Shown: piece after piece, positions 59,548 to 64,000 of the stretch | Layout: the number at the start of each line of letters is the position of its first letter | Position numbering within the stretch: the stretch's first letter is position 1 | Assembly: GCF_000143535.2 (NCBI RefSeq) | Contig: NC_037313.1 | Span: forward strand, 1,681,501-1,745,500 | Source of the DNA: Botrytis cinerea B05.10 | Lineage: Eukaryota; Ascomycota; Leotiomycetes; Helotiales; Sclerotiniaceae | DNA: 64,000 nt | Reading direction: 5' to 3' | Made by a program: the position numbers and the translations under genes | Notes under the pieces: generated by a model | Databases searched by the model: none | The model's input: the letters and a program-made list of their open reading frames with translations, nothing else | What the model was told of the DNA's origin: nothing

Positions 59548-62500
59548 TTAATCACCCAAAGCTTTTCTCAAATCCGTCCATTTACGAGTTAGAGCTTCAT
59601 GGGCCGCATTCATCTATCTCCTTATTAGTACTTTATTATTTATCAATTATCACAAAGGGGAATAACATACCTCAGCATATTTCATTTTTGTTTCCACCAA
59701 GTTTTGTTCCATTTCATTCATTTCATCCTCCAATTTTTGATTTTCTTCATGAACTTCTTGATTTCTCTTCATCAATCTATCCATCTCACTCTGTAATTTC
59801 GCTTCAATTTCTTCCGGTAGCTTATCAATTACTTTTTTCAGTTCTTTAACTTGTTCTTTAAGAACTTCTGTTTCTTCATGAATCTCTTGATTTTCGACCT
59901 TAGTCCGAACAAGTTCAGTTGCCAAAGCTGCGTGCTCCGTATCGTGAGATTCGACTCTTTCTTCCAGACGTCGAACTTTGTGTGTAAGGGCGACATTTGT
60001 TGATTTCAAGTGTTCTAATTCTGCTTCACGATCCTTTTCTATCTTGGTCTTTTCCTCCCATTCTAATGCGTAAGTTTCCAGCATTTTGGGTGTAATTTTG
60101 ACGGCACAAGCATCTTGAATCATATGATCTGCTCGATAAACTTCCTTATCGATAGTCGCTCCTGAATTTCCAAAGAAACCAGATTCTAGAATTGATCCTG
60201 CTGAAGGTGAAGCATCAATGTAAACATCGAAAAGTCGATCTTTCAGGAACGTAGTCAATGCAGCCATATCATGGAGGGTGAGTAGATGAGCTGCATTCTT
60301 TTGCATGAGTACAATTCCAAATTTGAGAATAGCCTCGAGACCCTCGCTTAAAATGAGATCGTAAATTCGAAGCACAAGCTGTAATGGAAATCGATAGGCG
60401 AAAAGAGTTAGGAACCATTGCGTAGCATATAAGTGAGGTGTGACCTGACGTCGATGGAGATGACAATACAATGCTGGTTCAAAATCTTCTAATAATCTCT
60501 CAAACTGATAAAGATGTTTATGTAGACCTGGCATATCCTGAATAAAAAGATCTCGAAGGTGATACTGATTCATAAGTCGTACTAATAGACAGAATGCTTC
60601 TTCTTCGGGCATCTGTCAAACGTTAGAGAATATTTGGAAACGAGGGGGTTTGAATCTTACGTTGAAAAGCAAAGGCATAACTAAGAAATTCATGCCTTGT
60701 GCATAACCAACACCTTCATCATAAAGAGCATATGCTTTGCATAAACCGAATAATCCATCTTGTAGTCCAGCACTTGCAGCGAATTTTGAATAACTTGTTC
60801 GAGCACCCAAGTCCCGCTTTATGGCTCTCTCGAGTTTTGTCAATGCCGCCGCATCCTCCTTAGCTTTCTTTTTCTTTTCAGCCAAAGACTGGGCTACATC
60901 CTTTTCACTAGGGGGAGAAGGAGATCTCATTCCATTGGTGATTGTCGTAGCGGGTGTAGATTTCTCTGAATGTATTGATGATGCTGATGAAACCACAATC
61001 TCCTTGATTGATCCATTGCTTTGTGTCCCACTAGATGTACTCATCCTGTCCTTGTCCTTGTCTGTGCCCCGATTGACCAAATTCCGATAGACAACCTCGA
61101 GCTCTTCATTCTTACTCTCCGCCAATACTTGCCATACCACGCCTCTGATAGCATGTGGTATACCAGTTGCAATAGCGTGATTCAGCTCTTCTGCACTTGT
61201 TCTTGCTACCGCAGCTGGTCCTTCCCAGACGACATTTTGCCACAAATCCCAATCGACTGGTGCTTCTGATTCACCCAATGCAGAAGGGCCTGCAGAAACT
61301 CCAGATGCCGTACCGGGGGCTAATGCAGGGTTGACACTAATTGGGTTGGGACTCGTAGGCGGACCAGGAGATACGGGAGAAGGGTCTTTGTCATCATTTG
61401 AGGCGGTAAATCCCAAACCAAGACTTGTACTCTGCCTAATGAGACCCCCAAATGCTGTGTTGCCTGCTTCATCCTTTTCTTCAGGCAATTCTGTTATTCC
61501 AGCCTCTTCTCGCATTCTCACGAGCTTAAACCTGTCCCGTAAACTATTCCTCCCAGGTCGTCTAACTCCATTCGCGGCATCTGTATCATTACCCTCCTCC
61601 AATTTGTTTACCATCATTTCAGGATTGCTGCTAATGGTCGCTATCGAAGAAGCGGTATGTCTACGCTCGGTTGCGTGAGATGAAGGTAATGGCGGTGACT
61701 TGACGTTCTCTTTTGGAGCCGAGGTATTTCTCGACAGCCATGAGAATGGGCTGGTTAATTTTCTGGTGACAGGTGCTGGCGCAGCGAGGTTTGCAGGAGC
61801 GGGAGGAGCGGGAGGAGGAGGAGGGGGCGGTGAGAATGGCACATCTGGAAGGGCTCCAGAAAGGCCCTGCATTGGAATTATTGTATTGGGCTTTGGAGGT
61901 AATTCGGGTGGTTGATCTTCTGGTGCTACTAAAATCTTGTGTATCAGTATTGCTCTTCCTCGTTATTTAAATATTCGGCGGGCCTAACTACCTTTCGAAA
62001 CGGGAGGAGGTGGTGGAGGTGATCCAAAATCATCACCGTCTTCGAGATTCACATTATGTAGGGATGTAGTGGACATGCGATGAGATGTTAAAAGGGGAGA
62101 TTTAGGTAGTGGATTATCGGATTCTATTTGTTCGTCATTCGTTTCGCCATTCGTTTCTGGAAGTGGTACTGTTGGGACCGATGGGATATCGGTACTGAGG
62201 TCTTGTGTATTGCTCTTAATGGATGATGATCTTCGTTTCGTTAAAGATCTTGTCCTTTCAACTGGGGAGGTAAGAGTGTCTGCAATGTCTTCAACATCAT
62301 TGGCATCCTCGAAGGTGTCCTGCAAGAAAAATTCGAGTTAGTAAAATGGTTGGTTACATTCTCAAGTAGGTAGAGCTGTTGTGCAACACTGGAGGAGGAC
62401 AAGCCAAATAGGGGATTGAAAGTAAATAAAGAATATAAACGAACACTCTCATGATCAGAACTCTGATCAACTGTATCCTCTCTCTCTTCTCTCTCTTCTC

Positions 62501-62702
62501 TCTCCTCTCTCTCCTCTCTCTCTTCCTCGTCTTTTTTGTCTTTCTCCTTCTCCTCTTTCTCCTCTTTCTCCTCTATCTCGTCTTTCTCGTCTTTTTTGTC
62601 TTTCTCCTCTATCTCGTCTTTTCCCTTTTTCTCCTCTCTCTCTTCCATTATGGAATCTTCTTCAGAATCGGAAAGATGTTTTTGATGTTCGTGCTCCGAC
62701 AT
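59548..62702 (-). CDS. TBC-domain Rab GTPase-activating protein, Gyp5-like
   Basis: This GAP acts on Ypt/Rab GTPases in ER-to-Golgi or exocytic traffic. Exons are 62702 to about 62362 or 62440 (donor uncertain), 62319-61992, 61928-60661, 60612-59671 and 59613-59548. The last adds MNAAHEALTRKW and 9 more residues. The N-terminal exon is dominated by Glu/Lys/Asp repeats. Pro-rich and Ser-rich segments follow. The TBC domain starts at GIPHAIRGVVWQVL, carries the arginine-finger IKRDLGART motif and the glutamine-finger YAQG motif, and runs through FEPALYCHL and ATQWFLTLFAYRFPL. An insertion splits the domain before the Arg finger. The C-terminus is a long coiled coil, as in Gyp5. Both catalytic fingers are present, so the GAP should be active. 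Confidence 0.9.
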
Positions 62703-64000
62703 CTTTGCATTAATATAAGAGAAGAATGTATATCGAGGAAGGAGGCTTCTCGAGATGTAAGGTGGGTAGTAATGACTGGACTGGTTGAGGTAGTTTTAAT
62801 AGGAAGGTACTTTATTCAGTGCCATCAAAGATGACAAGAAGGTATATTAAGTCAGTAGGTAGGTAGGTGAAGTGGAAGGTAGTGAGTATGTATGTTGCAT
62901 CCAAATGCGGCCGCTTGGTATTTTGTGGGAGATGAACTGGATATGTGTAAGAGCAATCAATCAATCAATGCAGGAAGAGGCTCGTGTACAATATCGAAGA
63001 GGGACCGGTGGGTTTGCTGTACCCAGTATGAATTGTGGAGTTCTTTTTTGTGTAATTTCAAGGGGTCCAAAAGAAACAGATGTAAAAAGTAATTTTGACT
63101 TGAATCACATAAGTCATGTCTATCTTAATGATTCATACGACTCTCCATGGCCAAAGTTAAGGAGTGGGTGGTGGTTGTGTGAGAATCCTCTGTTCCTTTC
63201 GTTTGATATGATATGTTCATGTAAAGTACCAAAGTACGTACCAGAGTCGATCGCCTCGGAGAATTATTTTCCTTTGTCGCTAAGTGGGAGGGAAGGGGGG
63301 AAAGAGAGTTTAAAGAGACTCAAATGCAAATGCAAATGGAGGGGAGAGGGGATGAAGGGAAGGACGTTCTCGACATCGTCGACATTGTCGACATTCTCGA
63401 TACTCTCTTGAGGACACAGGAATGTAGGACTGATCAGAGTTATGTGAATACCTCGGTGGTAGATGTGGTGGAGTCAAGAACTTGATATCAAGGCGAGATA
63501 CCTACCTCCCTCCCTCCTCGCCCATGGATATGATACGATACGAATTCCAGAAGATGGCAGGATTCAAAGACACATACACACACACATCTCACATCTTCTT
63601 TCTCACGCCTCGCTCTCACAGACACCGAATTTCGCAGTCTCTCAGAACTCCCTTCGTACATAACATACCACATCTGTGAATATTCCCACAGGGGGACCCC
63701 CTCTACTTTACCTCATTGGTGCACAACTCAACATTTCTCCCAAGATCTGGTGGATATAACGACCAGTGAACCATGTCACTTTAGCCACATAACGACATCT
63801 TCAGGGGCAATCTAGCTCAATCCGTATCTAGTTTGAAAAGGACTGTGTAGACTGGCTGGGAGGAGCAAAGCATCAAAGCCTCAAAGAGGATAATGGATTG
63901 ATTTGATAGGTTCGTCCGTTCCATCTTTTCTAAAGGGGAAGTTCCTTAATCGATGATTTAGCTTTGGATCTTTTCGATCGGAATTATGAAACTCCAACCT
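62703..64000. promoter_or_regulatory. Upstream region of the Gyp5-like gene, no further gene
   Basis: The portion nearest 62703 is the likely promoter of the minus-strand gene. Short simple tracts occur (GTAGGTAGGTAGG near 62854, CAATCAATCAATC near 62957, TCGACATTGTCGAC near 63380). No supported gene lies before the window end. Confidence 0.45.

Noticed and set aside
62451..62834. Plus-strand hydrophobic frame of Leu/Phe/Ser repeats
   Set aside because: It is the antisense shadow of the Glu-rich exon of the Gyp5-like gene and has no independent support.
1..64000. CRISPR arrays, phage or bacterial defence systems, secondary-metabolite cluster
   Set aside because: The window is eukaryotic with spliced genes. 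No direct-repeat/spacer array, PKS, NRPS or terpene synthase genes were seen. The Ppo oxygenase stands alone.

Overview
This window is nuclear DNA from a filamentous ascomycete, most likely a leotiomycete of the Botrytis/Sclerotinia type. That placement is inferred from gene content, short GT-AG introns of about 42-90 nt with CTAAC/CTAAT-type branch sites, pyrimidine-rich leaders and spacious AT-rich intergenic DNA. It was not confirmed by a database search. Genes lie on both strands with no operons.

Layout, left to right. 1-4.2 kb: a small three-exon gene for a predicted N-myristoylated protein (+), then apparently empty DNA. 4.3-7.1 kb: a Brd8/Bdc1-like bromodomain protein (-). 9.4-10.1 kb: a small coiled-coil protein (+). 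11.2-13.7 kb: two decayed genes, one unrecognised (-) and one F-box/ankyrin type (+), plus a doubtful 70-codon ORF. 14.9-16.4 kb: the thiamine-pyrimidine synthase gene NMT1/THI5 (+). Its 5' leader intron carries a TPP riboswitch, two candidate 5' splice sites and a uORF. 17.2 kb: tRNA-Arg(ACG). 18.2-19.8 kb: a secreted GH28 endopolygalacturonase with an extra Cys-rich N-terminal module (-). 22.1-23.8 kb: a broken Ulp1/C48-like gene (+). 24.8-29.5 kb: three minus-strand genes (a Ser/Arg/Lys-rich protein, a small acidic protein with a possible MGSC start, and a DUF2470 membrane protein). 31.9-38.1 kb: a 2068-residue DOCK-family GEF (+). 39.2-41.2 kb: a frameshifted gene with a C-terminal membrane segment (+). 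41.2-42.9 kb: low-complexity DNA, a TA-rich RIP-like block and a short interstitial telomere-like repeat. 42.9-46.9 kb: an 11-exon psi-factor-type fatty-acid oxygenase, peroxidase-type dioxygenase fused to P450 (-). 48.8-49.9 kb: TSC13 enoyl-CoA reductase (+). 51.1-52.5 kb: a two-FAS1 GPI-type surface protein (+). 53.0-57.1 kb: dynactin p150Glued (+). 58.6 kb: a hexanucleotide microsatellite. 59.5-62.7 kb: a Gyp5-like TBC RabGAP (-).

The genes mostly serve unrelated housekeeping roles: chromatin, lipid elongation, dynein transport, Rho and Rab signalling. Three have infection- or development-related roles in other fungi: the polygalacturonase, the oxylipin synthase and the FAS1 protein. No new multigene system was found. 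The best signal is the NMT1 leader, where two 5' splice sites, an overlapping uORF and an 8-nt complement between the aptamer and the second splice site together spell out a splicing switch like the one described for Neurospora NMT1. Exon boundaries were assigned by eye from splice consensus and reading frame.
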